A program made the translations under genes and the position numbers. A DNA stretch of 64,000 nt from Kosakonia sp. SMBL-WEM22. GTDB taxonomy: Bacteria; Pseudomonadota; Gammaproteobacteria; Enterobacterales; Enterobacteriaceae. Each line of letters begins with the position of its first letter. Within the stretch, counting starts at the first letter, position 1. The stretch lies in NCBI RefSeq assembly GCF_014490785.1, contig NZ_CP051488.1:4278001-4342000 (forward strand), read 5' to 3'. A model generated the notes under the pieces. It ran no database searches. It was not told the DNA's origin and was given only the letters and a program-made list of their open reading frames with translations. Positions 44,757 to 54,591 of this stretch are shown piece after piece.

Positions 44757-44781
44757 AAGGGGTCACGTAAAACGTAACCCC
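44757..44781. terminator. Hairpin AGGGGTCACG...GTAACCCCT
   Basis: A stem of AGGGGT-ACGT type, with loop AAA, follows the 58-residue gene. It nearly repeats the hairpin at 42915-42944, so the two bracket the small membrane protein cassette. Confidence 0.6.
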
Positions 44782-44817
44782 TGATATCAATTAACTGATA
44801 AGTATTAAAAATTCTGC

Positions 44818-47800
44818 TTAAGCGAACTCATCCCCATCAATAATCGCCAATACCCTATCCAGATAGGTTTTACTCATCTTGCTTTCTGTGGCCTCACGCA
44901 GATACTTCGGAATGCGCTCCACAAATTCAGAGCGGGAAAGCGGTTGATGCTCGACCAATGCTTCAATCATTGCAGGACGCAGCAACTTGCTCTCATCGGC
45001 AATATAGGGGCACTCTACGTCTATGACCTCGCGGGCGAATCGTTCAAGGCGTAACCTGAGTGGCTCATTATGATCGCTAAAATCTGCAATGTTATTACTT
45101 GCCGTTTGCCCTGCAAAAACGAGCTGTGCGATAGCTTGCTCCTCAGAGTACTCCTCTTCCGCAACCGTAGTTTTTAACCGGTTTAACTCGCGAATGATAG
45201 GCTCCAGAATCTCATCAGGATTGCTGAACCAATCTGTGGACCAGATACGCCGGATCCTCCACCCTAACCCCTCCAGCACATCCTGACGCAGGCGATCCCT
45301 GTCACGAGCTGATTTAGCCGAGTGATACGTCGCACCATCACACTCAATTCCCATTAAATAGCGCCCCTGCTTACCGGGATCGCGCACCGCGATATCAATA
45401 AAGAACCCGGCGACACCCACCTGGGGTTCACAGCGGAAACCGGCATTTTCCAGCGCTGTAATCACAGAGACTTCGAAATCACTGTCCGGCGCTTTACCCG
45501 TGTGGTGTGCAAGACCGTCCATATTGCCTTTTTCAGCAAAGTGCAGAAAGCCGCGTAGCGCCTGCACTCCGCGCTTAGATGTCTCTGTTACCTGGATATC
45601 CTCCGAGCGCATGGAGCTGAATACATGCATCCGTTTTTTTGAGCGTGTGAACAGTACGTTCAGGCGACGCCAGCCAACATCAGAGTTGATCGGACCAAAG
45701 CGTTGGTACACTTTGCCATCGGCCTCGCCCGGCCCATAAGTGAAGGAGATAAAGATAACATCGCGCTCATCACCCTGAACGTTCTCAAGGTTCTTAACAA
45801 ACAGCGCATCGCTCTTCATTCTTAAGCGATCAATCGCGGCCTCAGCTTGCGTATCTTCACGGCATATTTCATCAATTGACCGCTCAATCTGTTCACGCTG
45901 CTTTGAGTTCATTGCCACGATGCCTAAGGATTCGTCAGGCGAATTGGTCGCATGTAAAGCCACAGCCTTCGCAATAACGCGCGCCTCTTCAATATTGTGC
46001 TGGTTAATGAAGCGGCCATTTTTAACGAAGCTAAATTTAACGCCATACTCAGGAGCATGGGCATTCGGCGAAGGGAACACCACTAAATCGCTGTTATAAA
46101 AATGGCGATTGGAGTAGGCGATCAGGCTTTCATGCTGAGAACGGTAGTGCCATCTCAAACGGCGCATCTTAAACAGAGGTAATGAGGCATCAAGGATGCT
46201 GTCCGTTTGGCTGACAGCAGCCGTGTCATCATCGTCATCATCGATACCCGCGCGGTCAAAGAAGCTCGTTGGCGGCAGCTGTTTCGGGTCACCCACCACG
46301 ATGATTTGCTTACCGCGCGCGATAACGCCCAACGCATCTTCCGGCTTAACCTGTGAGGCTTCGTCCATTACTACAAGATCAAATTCGATATCGCCAGGCT
46401 GAAGATAATTAGCTGCCGACATTGGTCCCATCATAAAGCAGGGCTTTAATTGAAGCAGCGCACGACCGGCGCGGTTAATCAGTTGGCGAATCGGAATATG
46501 ACGCATCTTCTTACCCGTCTCATTCAGGATAAGCGCCATTTCGGTATAGTCGGCTTTCCGTCCTCCAGATGCCCCCTGAGGAACGGGATTGCTCGCAATC
46601 ACTGCCGCGATGCGCTCACGCTGCAAGCGCTGTAGCGCACGGTCATAGTCACGAAATGTTTTTTGCATCGCGCTACGGCTATTACCTGATACCCGAAGGA
46701 GATGCGGACGTTCAGTGGCGATTTCACGGGCGAGCTGATCGAAAATAGCCACTTCCAGACCAGTATCGATATCCTCAATAGTCAGCGTATGGCTCATGAT
46801 TGCGTCACGAATACGCTGCAGCCCGCTATTTTCAATATCCAGAGAGATTCGAATAAAGTTAAGCCAGCCATTAAGCCAGCGTGGCTTAGCAATCGCCTCT
46901 TCGTTACAGGCGATTAAAGCAGAGAGGCGATTTTCACACCGTTGATGCCACTGCTCGCTATTAAGCTGCGTCTCCTGCGCAAAGTTCCTCTGATGCTCGG
47001 TTTGCAACTGCCATTTCTGCTGAAGAGCGCGAAGATAGTGCTGCAGATCGCGGTACTCATCTGCGCCGGGTAACCGTTGGATGGCTGCAACCAAATCAGC
47101 ATCATGGACGTTTTCACCCATCTGTTCTGCAAAAGTAAGGGTGTTGCTCATGATCTTAAGAGAGTGCGCATTATCTTTATCTGCGCCAAATGTGAGGGGA
47201 GCCGCCGCTGCAAAAATATTGCAAGGTAACCGATCGTCGCCTAAACGAGCCTGTCTGTTATGTATCTGCTGCAACACGGCGATCTTTTCATTTACCGTAT
47301 TCAGCGCAAGCTGCTCAGTGCTGAACCATTGCTGAATGGGCGTCAGTGCATCGGTCAGTTTCTCTATAAGTGGCAGTAAGATACTCTTCTCGCCGGCAAG
47401 GATTTGTTCATCTTCAGGGGCGAAGTGTGCTGAGGCAAAAGTCTGCTCGTAACTTTTTAACTTATCAAGATGTTGAGTAATTTGCGCATCAACACCCTGC
47501 TGCTTGAGTTGTTGTATCCCCTTGAGAATCTGGCTATCAAGCGTCAATAGCGCGCCACCAATGGCAACATTAGCACCGAAGCCAATTCCCCAGACGCTGC
47601 GTACTTCGCCGTACCACTCACGAATCTGTCTTAGCTGGCTCGGATCGGTCTCCAGCCCTCGATAGAGCTCGCCAAAGATCTGCTCAAAATTGCACGCCTC
47701 AAACTCATCGCGTTCCTGCACATACTGGCGGAGGATCGGCAGTTCGTCATACAGCATTTTCCATTTTGCATTAGGTTCGCTGGATAAGCCGATCAGCGTG

Positions 47801-50499
47801 TTTTTCGCCTCTCTCCATGAGCCGCTTAACCAGCTAAACAGGCCCGAGTTGTGCAGGATGTTTTCGATCGTTTTTAACTGTTCACTGTCTGCCACTTTAT
47901 TGAGCGTAAAACGCGTCTTGAGTTGGTCGCGCAGTGCATGCAGCGAGGCCAGCCGCTGGCTGAGATCTTTAATGTGTGGCTCAATTCCCTCATCATCAAA
48001 TCTGTCATCTCTGTATCTCACCAACTCAATTGGCAATGTGGAGGCGACATGAATGAAGGTGGCTATCTGCTGCAGACCCGCAGGTGTCATTGAGAATCTA
48101 TCAGCAACAGCAGAAGGCAATGATTCCAGTAATGGGGAGAGATGCTCTTTGTCAGAAGCAAAAGCAGTATGCAACTGCGTTAAACCACGAATCAGGAGAA
48201 CCACATCCGCAAGCGTTGTTACACCATCCAGACCAAAGATTTTGGTGATATCCGGGAAGTCGGGAACTGGATTACCCTCTTCGAGAAGACGCAATTTTTC
48301 AGGCATTAAATCGCCAGCCACCTGATGGTAATCCGCCTGAACGGCATTGAAATCATGCAGCCAGCTTTTCAGACGCTCAATTTTGTTGCTATCAAGCCGG
48401 GTATAAGCCTGGAAATCGGCTTCTGCAGGAAGTTCCGGGAGTTGGTCGCTCAGAGCCACTAGCTGCGTTTGCCAGCTCAATTCGTCATGATGCGCAGCGG
48501 TAATCGAATATGTGGTGAGAAAACCTGCAAGTGTCTGCTGCCATGCTATTAGCGCCTCATTCCACTCTTTAAGCAGCGAAACAACGCGTTCACTGTCGAA
48601 AAGCTGGATATCAGTATTATTAACGCCATACCAGGGGTGTTCCCACAGTTCCGCCTGCTGGCCGACCTGCTGGCGAAACTCCACGACAACGTCTTTAAAC
48701 TCTTTGATCTGGTCACGCAGTCTAAGCTGCGCCACGCGATCCAATTTTTGCCCCGACAGGTTTTCTATATGGAGTAGTGTGGGATCGATGCCCAGCTCGC
48801 GTCGATACCGCGTCGCGCCGGTCAAAATTTGGTGAATTGTCAGCCCGGTAAGCTTCCAGGTCTCATTAATTTCCTGAGCATAGCTGTTTAACTGGTTCTT
48901 CAACTCTTCATAGCGTGAGATCTCGGCATCGATTTGCGCCGGCATTTTCTGCAATGTCGGATTATGCAAACGTTTCTGGATGTCCTCTAACACCTTACGC
49001 TTATGTGATTTATGGCTGTGCAGCTCAAGACAAAAATCACCCAGCCCTGCTTTATCGAGCCGGTGTTTAACGACCTCTAACGCCGCAAGTTTTTCCGCAA
49101 CGAAAAGCACTTTCTTGCCATTAAGCATCGCTGCGGCAATCAGGTTAGTAATGGTTTGTGATTTGCCCGTGCCTGGAGGCCCTTCGATAACCATATTTTC
49201 GCCATTAACCGCATCAATTAATGCGCTATGCTGCGAGCTATCGGCATCAAAAATAAGCGGAAATTGCTGATGAATGTTATCAAAAGTATCGATGTGATAT
49301 TCGCTGGATAAGCTTTCTGAGCTGGCATGATCCCCCGTCTGGGAAGTAAAAAGACGTTTGATCACTTCGTGATTCAGTAAGTTTTTATCACCCTGCGGCC
49401 AGCGCTCTGGGTCCAGATCGAGATACATCAGCATTTTGCTGAAGTTTAATAAGCTCAACGCCCCATAGCGACGCACTTTCCAACGCGGCTTATTCGTTTC
49501 GGTAATAGCCTGAATGTGCTGAAAATAGGTTTCCGGTAACGTCTCCTCATCCAACCCTGGCAATGCAAAACCAAAATCAGCCTGCAATTTCTCCTGCAAC
49601 GACAGGTTAGGGATAATATCTTCCCCGGTATAACGCAGGTGATAGCGGTAAAGCCCCGCTTGTGGATCGAGTTTACCTTTCTCAAGCGTTACAGGAACGG
49701 TAAAGAGCGGAGCAAGCCGGGGCTTATCTGAATCATCACTTTCATACCATTCAAGAAAGCCAAGGGAGAGATAGAGAATCCCCGCGCCGGTCTCTTCAAT
49801 CGCCACCTGCGCCTTACCGTGGATAGAGCGCAGTACAGCTTCCAAATCGGCCGGGTAATAAAGCGTCTGTATATCAATATTCGGCTCAGGCTCCTGCACG
49901 ACTGGCTTACGCAACGGCTTGCCCGCTTTCGCATCGAGCTCAAACTCAGCAATATCTTTGTAGCCAAGGCGGATAAGTAGCGAATCCAGACGTTCAGCAG
50001 GAAGGCCAGATTTAGCCTGCGTATTTCTGATGCCAGCCAAAGAGCCGCCGTTTTCCTTTAGATGGAGAAGAATGAGATTGCGCGCCTTAACAACCAGCTC
50101 ATGATCCTCCAGGGAAAGAGTATCTTGAGCACCGCGGAGTAAATCATAGTCTGTATTGAGCCCCAGCTTACCCGCCCACGTTCTCGCATCAGGCAGCGGT
50201 TTTGTGACCTTTTCTTCGGCTGAAGGTACATTTTTATCCAGATAGCCAAATTGCTGTAACTGCGCTTTGGTTGGATCCGGAACAGGAGCGAACTGCATGA
50301 CCTGTTCTGATTTGAGGGTTTGAAAAAGCTGATCTGGCAGTGCGTTGATGATACGCAGCGAAGAGTGTTTTTGATTAATTGGAAAATTCAGTAACCTGTT
50401 TCGCGAGGTCAAATCCAACAATTTTCGCCGCATTTCCTCAAGCGACTTGAGAATATATTCTTTGGATTCATCATCGAGTGAAGAAGAGTATTCCGCCAT
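44818..50499 (-). CDS. DUF4011 / SF1 helicase / Vsr-like nuclease / DUF3320 protein, candidate antiphage effector
   Basis: The single intact frame encodes 1893 residues. N-terminal DUF4011-type region: RRKLLDLTSRNRLLNFP (about 24-40). SF1 (UPF1-like) helicase: Walker A GPPGTGKS (440-447), Walker B VVMDEASQ (about 1376), GDPKQLPPTSFF (about 1403), RWHYRSQHESLI, NVQGDERDVIFISF and RRLNVLFTRSKK. Between motif I and II lies a long helical insert. A PD-(D/E)XK nuclease of the Vsr/MTES type follows at about 1665-1760 (FFIDIAVRD, GIECDGATYH). The end (about 1815-1893) resembles DUF3320. This architecture is, from memory, that of the single-gene antiphage system Hhe. It stands alone, with AT-rich flanks, in the island. 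Confidence 0.85.
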   Translation of the reverse strand: MAEYSSSLDDESKEYILKSLEEMRRKLLDLTSRNRLLNFPINQKHSSLRIINALPDQLFQTLKSEQVMQFAPVPDPTKAQLQQFGYLDKNVPSAEEKVTKPLPDARTWAGKLGLNTDYDLLRGAQDTLSLEDHELVVKARNLILLHLKENGGSLAGIRNTQAKSGLPAERLDSLLIRLGYKDIAEFELDAKAGKPLRKPVVQEPEPNIDIQTLYYPADLEAVLRSIHGKAQVAIEETGAGILYLSLGFLEWYESDDSDKPRLAPLFTVPVTLEKGKLDPQAGLYRYHLRYTGEDIIPNLSLQEKLQADFGFALPGLDEETLPETYFQHIQAITETNKPRWKVRRYGALSLLNFSKMLMYLDLDPERWPQGDKNLLNHEVIKRLFTSQTGDHASSESLSSEYHIDTFDNIHQQFPLIFDADSSQHSALIDAVNGENMVIEGPPGTGKSQTITNLIAAAMLNGKKVLFVAEKLAALEVVKHRLDKAGLGDFCLELHSHKSHKRKVLEDIQKRLHNPTLQKMPAQIDAEISRYEELKNQLNSYAQEINETWKLTGLTIHQILTGATRYRRELGIDPTLLHIENLSGQKLDRVAQLRLRDQIKEFKDVVVEFRQQVGQQAELWEHPWYGVNNTDIQLFDSERVVSLLKEWNEALIAWQQTLAGFLTTYSITAAHHDELSWQTQLVALSDQLPELPAEADFQAYTRLDSNKIERLKSWLHDFNAVQADYHQVAGDLMPEKLRLLEEGNPVPDFPDITKIFGLDGVTTLADVVLLIRGLTQLHTAFASDKEHLSPLLESLPSAVADRFSMTPAGLQQIATFIHVASTLPIELVRYRDDRFDDEGIEPHIKDLSQRLASLHALRDQLKTRFTLNKVADSEQLKTIENILHNSGLFSWLSGSWREAKNTLIGLSSEPNAKWKMLYDELPILRQYVQERDEFEACNFEQIFGELYRGLETDPSQLRQIREWYGEVRSVWGIGFGANVAIGGALLTLDSQILKGIQQLKQQGVDAQITQHLDKLKSYEQTFASAHFAPEDEQILAGEKSILLPLIEKLTDALTPIQQWFSTEQLALNTVNEKIAVLQQIHNRQARLGDDRLPCNIFAAAAPLTFGADKDNAHSLKIMSNTLTFAEQMGENVHDADLVAAIQRLPGADEYRDLQHYLRALQQKWQLQTEHQRNFAQETQLNSEQWHQRCENRLSALIACNEEAIAKPRWLNGWLNFIRISLDIENSGLQRIRDAIMSHTLTIEDIDTGLEVAIFDQLAREIATERPHLLRVSGNSRSAMQKTFRDYDRALQRLQRERIAAVIASNPVPQGASGGRKADYTEMALILNETGKKMRHIPIRQLINRAGRALLQLKPCFMMGPMSAANYLQPGDIEFDLVVMDEASQVKPEDALGVIARGKQIIVVGDPKQLPPTSFFDRAGIDDDDDDTAAVSQTDSILDASLPLFKMRRLRWHYRSQHESLIAYSNRHFYNSDLVVFPSPNAHAPEYGVKFSFVKNGRFINQHNIEEARVIAKAVALHATNSPDESLGIVAMNSKQREQIERSIDEICREDTQAEAAIDRLRMKSDALFVKNLENVQGDERDVIFISFTYGPGEADGKVYQRFGPINSDVGWRRLNVLFTRSKKRMHVFSSMRSEDIQVTETSKRGVQALRGFLHFAEKGNMDGLAHHTGKAPDSDFEVSVITALENAGFRCEPQVGVAGFFIDIAVRDPGKQGRYLMGIECDGATYHSAKSARDRDRLRQDVLEGLGWRIRRIWSTDWFSNPDEILEPIIRELNRLKTTVAEEEYSEEQAIAQLVFAGQTASNNIADFSDHNEPLRLRLERFAREVIDVECPYIADESKLLRPAMIEALVEHQPLSRSEFVERIPKYLREATESKMSKTYLDRVLAIIDGDEFA

Positions 50500-51247
50500 A
50501 TTAAACCCTGTAAATCATCAGCAAAAGGATTACCAGCACTTACCAAAAAGTCTGGTTTCAACACCTGACAGGAATAAAAGCTGTGCCGCTTGCGATCGTT
50601 CTGTATGTAGCGACAAGTAGTGTTATTACTGACGATGCTAAATTCAATCAGAGACCTTACCGCACAAAGGCTTATTTCAAGCAGAAAGCCCACCCGGTAA
50701 GCGTCGGGATAGCAAAATCATACCTTGGGCGACGCTGAACACAAGAAAATCCTTAAGAATAGAGACTTAACAAAAAACACAATCTTCAGATTTAACTTAA
50801 TCGCACAAAACATATAACAAAACTGTTTGAGCGGTTCATAGATATTAACGAGAGAAGCCCCCTGTGCAAAAATCAACCACCATTACACTTCTCTTCAGCT
50901 TTGAAAGGGATATGGCTGATGCGAAAAATCGCAATGGCATTCATTTCAAATCATATGCAACTCGATCATGTCTGTGATAATTAAGCGTGATGTGAATAAC
51001 GGGTCACGACCAAACCAACGTTAAGCCTAAAGATCTTCAAGAAATATATTCTCTTTTATGCGCCCCACAAGAGTGTCGTTGCTCAGGCGAGCACAGAGCC
51101 AAGCGGAAGTAAATGTGGGGATTCGGGCTATATAGATGGTTTCGCCCGGCGTGATGTCACTCACCGGGCAAATAAACTGATATGGAATATTGCAAAATTA
51201 ATAATTTTAGAGAGAAATTAAAAAAGTGAGTATTTACTCAATACGTC
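50500..51247. other. AT-rich intergenic region
   Basis: No gene is supported in these 748 bases. The part nearest 50500 should hold the promoter of the 1893-residue protein. A 21-codon frame at about 50911 with a ribosome-site-like GAAAGGG is too short to call. Confidence 0.5.
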
Positions 51248-51691
51248 TCACGCCGGTGGTGCAAAAATCACAATATCAACAGATTCAAGTTCGCCAAGCG
51301 TTTTAGTCATCATCGGTTCAACAACCTTCCAGTCTAACCCGCCAAGGCCACATCCAAGAGGCGGTATTGAGATGGAGTTAATACCGCGGCTGATAATCTC
51401 TTCTTTAAGCTGCACTAAGCCGCGCGCGATAAAATCATATTGCGACTTCTGCCGCCAATGATCCTTGGTGGGAAAGTTGACGATCAGCTTATTGTTCTCC
51501 TCTACGATGAGAATAGATCCAATTTTGAACGTTCCATTCTTGCAGGCTTCCCGGTAGATCTTATAGTTTTCAGGAAAAGCCTCCTTAAACTGGAGGGCGA
51601 GGCCTTTTCCCATTACGCCATGACAATTAACGGCATTGACCAGCGCAACCGAGTGAGAATGAAGAAGATCGCCGCGTTCATATCGAATCAT
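51248..51691 (-). CDS. Macrodomain protein (DarG/TARG1-like), standalone
   Basis: The 147-residue protein is a single macrodomain: ADP-ribose-binding motifs NAVNCHGVMGKGLALQFKEA (19-38) and IPPLGCGLGGLDW (about 109-121), with KDHWRQKS between. These features are closest to the DarG/TARG1/Poa1p branch, which removes ADP-ribose from DNA or protein or handles ADP-ribose 1''-phosphate. DarG normally follows a DarT toxin gene and has a second, DarT-binding domain; neither is present here. It could be an orphan antitoxin domain, an anti-ADP-ribosylation defence or a housekeeping hydrolase. Confidence 0.85.
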   Translation of the reverse strand: MIRYERGDLLHSHSVALVNAVNCHGVMGKGLALQFKEAFPENYKIYREACKNGTFKIGSILIVEENNKLIVNFPTKDHWRQKSQYDFIARGLVQLKEEIISRGINSISIPPLGCGLGGLDWKVVEPMMTKTLGELESVDIVIFAPPA

Positions 51692-51984
51692 AGAAATTAC
51701 TCATTGTTGCAGTGGACCTAAGACATTACTTAAACCTGCCGCGCTCCGCAACCCGCATCTATTTATTACGCTTTGGATTATCGGGAAAAGACCTTGCGTT
51801 AGTCGACAACGCACCAATGTATAGTTCTGTACACTATCACCAGATTGCTCTTTTTAATTTTTTTCAAATAGTTACCACCTGGAATAACCGTTTTGCACGG
51901 GAAGATTGCGATGACATCTTATACAGAACTCAAAGCGTGAGGAGATTACTATTGGCCTGCGCACCGACAGCGATAAAACAGACT

Positions 51985-52178
51985 GGCAATAATGGTGATA
52001 TCGGCTGCAACTCGTCGATTCTGGGTGGGAAAATCACCATTGGCGACAATGTGACCATCCGTGCACATCCGCCAGGTGCTTCACAGCATTCCAGGCGACA
52101 CGATGTATAAAAATAAGATCACGCCGGTGTACACCCTAAACCACTGCAGTAGGAAAGATGTGGTAAAAGGGTTATCAG
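51985..52178 (+). pseudogene. Hexapeptide-repeat acetyltransferase fragment
   Basis: The plus strand reads GDIGCNSSILGGKITIGDNV, a left-handed beta-helix repeat like those of serine acetyltransferases. After a frameshift near 52065 it continues LHSIPGDTMYKNKITPVYTL and stops at TAA 52178. The N-terminus and first coils are missing. It lies 425 bases before an intact gene of the same superfamily. Confidence 0.5.
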
Positions 52179-52602
52179 GGTAACGCGCCGCTCTCTACCC
52201 TCCATTTTGCGTACTTTTCTGCCAGTCAAAAATTCAATGTCATGTTAATCTCGGCTAGAGCAGAAGTTTTATACGTGATGAGCCATTTTTACCTGCAAAA
52301 CGTCTGGAACCTGCGAGATAAACAGATCTTAAACAACATATGGCTTCCGTAACACTTTGTCACATTACCATTGACATCCAGAATAGTCTGGGTAAAATTC
52401 CCGATAAATTAATAGTCACTTCCTCGATACGTTATTTTAAGTTATTTATTAATATTGATAAGACAATCATTGAATTAAAAGAGCGCTCTAAAATATAAGA
52501 TTGTAATACTCACAACCATTAGTTTATAAAAAAATAATAACTAAAATGTCTCAATAAACCTACGAATCTATTTAATATTTCGTTATGAACAACCAGGTAA
52601 AT
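52179..52602. other. AT-rich gap upstream of acetyltransferase
   Basis: No gene is seen here; the composition is markedly AT-rich. It presumably contains the promoter of the 52603 gene. Confidence 0.45.
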
Positions 52603-53151
52603 ATGGATTTTCTGAAAGAGTGTTTGCGAGTTGAAGTCATTGGCGGGAAAGATAAAAAATTTTCATGGGGAAGAGCCTTCCGACATGCCTGGCGTCAGCC
52701 GAAGCGTCGTTTTCTTTTCTGGTGGAGAATAGCCTCCTATCTACATAATAAAAAAGGAAAAAGGTGCAAAAAGCTCGCACATTACCTTAATCGTAGATTA
52801 ATGAAAAAATATAACACTGAAATTGGACTTGGAGCCAAAATTCAACCTGGGCTTTTTATCGCCCATTATAATGGAATTGTGGTTTCGCTATATTGCGATA
52901 TCGGCAAAAACTTTCTGATCCGGCAAAACACCACCATCGGCATTAAAACACCGGGCAGGAAAGATGATGACTACAGAATTAAGATTGGCAACGATGTCGT
53001 TGTTGGTGCCAATTGCTGTATTATTTCTGATGATATCAGTATCGGAGATAACGTAAAAATTGGTGCAATGACCTTTGTTAATAAGGATATTCCTGATAAC
53101 AATATCTACTACACCAAGAAAGAGACAGTTCAGGTGCTGAGGGAGGCGTAA
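52603..53151 (+). CDS. Serine-acetyltransferase-like O-acetyltransferase
   Basis: ATG 52603 (MDFLKECLRVEVIGGKDKKF) has AGG 7 bases upstream; the ATG 18 bases earlier has none. The 182 residues have an N-terminal helical part with HAWRQPKRRFLFWWRIASYL, the catalytic-loop-like LFIAHYNGIVVS, and hexapeptide turns (IGKNFLIRQNTTIG, IKIGNDVVVGANCCI, ISIGDNVKIGAMTFV). This is the layout of CysE-type transferases used in capsule, LPS or colanic acid acetylation. The acceptor is unknown. Phage-receptor modification is possible given the island context. Confidence 0.8.
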   Translation: MDFLKECLRVEVIGGKDKKFSWGRAFRHAWRQPKRRFLFWWRIASYLHNKKGKRCKKLAHYLNRRLMKKYNTEIGLGAKIQPGLFIAHYNGIVVSLYCDIGKNFLIRQNTTIGIKTPGRKDDDYRIKIGNDVVVGANCCIISDDISIGDNVKIGAMTFVNKDIPDNNIYYTKKETVQVLREA

Positions 53152-53416
53152 GTCTCCTTCCCCCCAACATAGATCAGCCTCAGTCAGACAGGCTTGTAGT
53201 CGCTTTTCAGGGCCATTACCTAACCTTTTAAGGGCATTTTTGCCCACATCTCGCCGAATTACGCCGCCATAAGCGCAATTTTCATAGAAAGACTAACGCA
53301 TTGAAATGTGCCCATGTAATATGAGGCCGGGCTATTGCGACTTTCGCCTTCGTGGTCCAGATTTGATGAATAATTACTCCCCTTAACAGACTCATTAAGC
53401 GCTTTGACGAAACGCC
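53152..53416. other. Likely right border region of the island
   Basis: These 265 bases carry no gene and no third copy of the ileX repeat. The composition changes from AT-rich to core-like across it. Confidence 0.4.
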
Positions 53417-54586
53417 ATGAACAAACCCATAAAACGGCTTGAAATCATCAAATACGCCATTGAACTGGAGGATGACAGCATCATCCTCAGCCAGCTTCCT
53501 TTGCTGAAAACGGAAGTGACCGACCCGGAGTTAGCGTTTATTGTTCACGCGCTCGAAGAGAAAAACTACAGCGATGCGATGCGCGCCATTACAGCGTGGC
53601 TCCAGAGCCAGCGCTCGGTCGTCAGCTGGCAAGATCCGCAGGTCGCCGCCAGCAAACTGGAACTCAAAGCGCTGGAGGAGCAGCTCCGCGAGCTTATCGA
53701 TAAGCGTAATGCGCGCATTCAGCAGCTGGATGAATTTAACGATCTCTACTTAACCCGTCTTGGGCCGCTGATGTCGCAGATCCTGCGCCTGCGTAAAATG
53801 CTGGCTGAAGCCGCGGTGCGTCGCCAGGAAGCGGAAGCACGTCGCCGTGAGGCGGATTATCTGCGCTGCCAGAAATATCTCTCCCAGGCGGTGAACGTGC
53901 TGGTGACGCTCACGCAGCGCTGGCAGAGTATGCCGCCACACTCAATGCAGGCGGCAGAAGCGCGTAAACATCTTCAGCAGCAAAGCGAGCTGATCGCCTC
54001 CCTGCTGGCAGAAGCGCAGGAGCTGGAGCGCGGCCTGACCCGTGAAGAGGAGCCGACGCGCCAGGCGCGCGATGAAGCGCGTCAGGAGTATGAAAGCTAT
54101 CAGGAGCAGCAGCACGATGCGGAAAAACGGTTCAGCTTCGAGCAGAAGATGTCGGAAGAGGAGCGTCATGAGCTGAAGCGCCTCTGGCGGCAGGCGAGTA
54201 AACTCTGTCATCCCGACCTGGTTGACAGCGAGATGAAAAACGATGCTAACAGCATGATGGTGCAGCTCAACCAGGCCCGTCAGCGCGGCGATCTGAGCGC
54301 GATTCGCTCCATGCTCAGTCGTTTGCAGAAAGGGCTGGAGCCGCTAATGGCCAGTGACAGGCTGAATGACGTGCAGCGTTTACGTCAGCGTATTGTGGAA
54401 GTGAAGCAGCACATCGCTACTTTACTTGAAGAGCTAATGACCCTTGAGAAAGAGGAGACCTGGCAACTGGTCTCTTCCCTTGGCGATCGGGAGACCTACT
54501 TCCGCCAGCAGGAGAAAGCACTGGCGGAGATCCGGGAATCCCTTGAGCAGCAGGTTAGCGAAGCCGAATACGACGAAGTGGCCTGA
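53417..54586 (+). CDS. Coiled-coil protein with C-terminal J-like domain
   Basis: The 389-residue protein is mostly helical, with long coiled coils at about 80-250 and 310-385. A J-domain-like segment lies at about 252-300: LKRLWRQASKLCHPDLVDSE with HPD at residues 265-267, then MMVQLNQARQRGDLSAIRSM. HPD is the signature that stimulates DnaK ATPase. The J domain is unusually placed inside the protein rather than at the N-terminus. Its codon use is core-like. No signal or membrane segment is seen. It lies between the island and yqjH; the client is unknown. Confidence 0.75.
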   Translation: MNKPIKRLEIIKYAIELEDDSIILSQLPLLKTEVTDPELAFIVHALEEKNYSDAMRAITAWLQSQRSVVSWQDPQVAASKLELKALEEQLRELIDKRNARIQQLDEFNDLYLTRLGPLMSQILRLRKMLAEAAVRRQEAEARRREADYLRCQKYLSQAVNVLVTLTQRWQSMPPHSMQAAEARKHLQQQSELIASLLAEAQELERGLTREEEPTRQARDEARQEYESYQEQQHDAEKRFSFEQKMSEEERHELKRLWRQASKLCHPDLVDSEMKNDANSMMVQLNQARQRGDLSAIRSMLSRLQKGLEPLMASDRLNDVQRLRQRIVEVKQHIATLLEELMTLEKEETWQLVSSLGDRETYFRQQEKALAEIRESLEQQVSEAEYDEVA

Positions 54587-54591
54587 TATAC

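Noticed and set aside
51712..52110. 132-codon plus-strand frame presented as one gene
   Set aside because: Only its C-terminal third resembles a protein family; it is a chance extension of an acetyltransferase fragment.
42903..53416. Third copy of the ileX 3' end to mark the far end of a second element
   Set aside because: I looked for the TTCAAACCCAAC and CGCTTGGTCG words and did not see them by eye beyond 42804.
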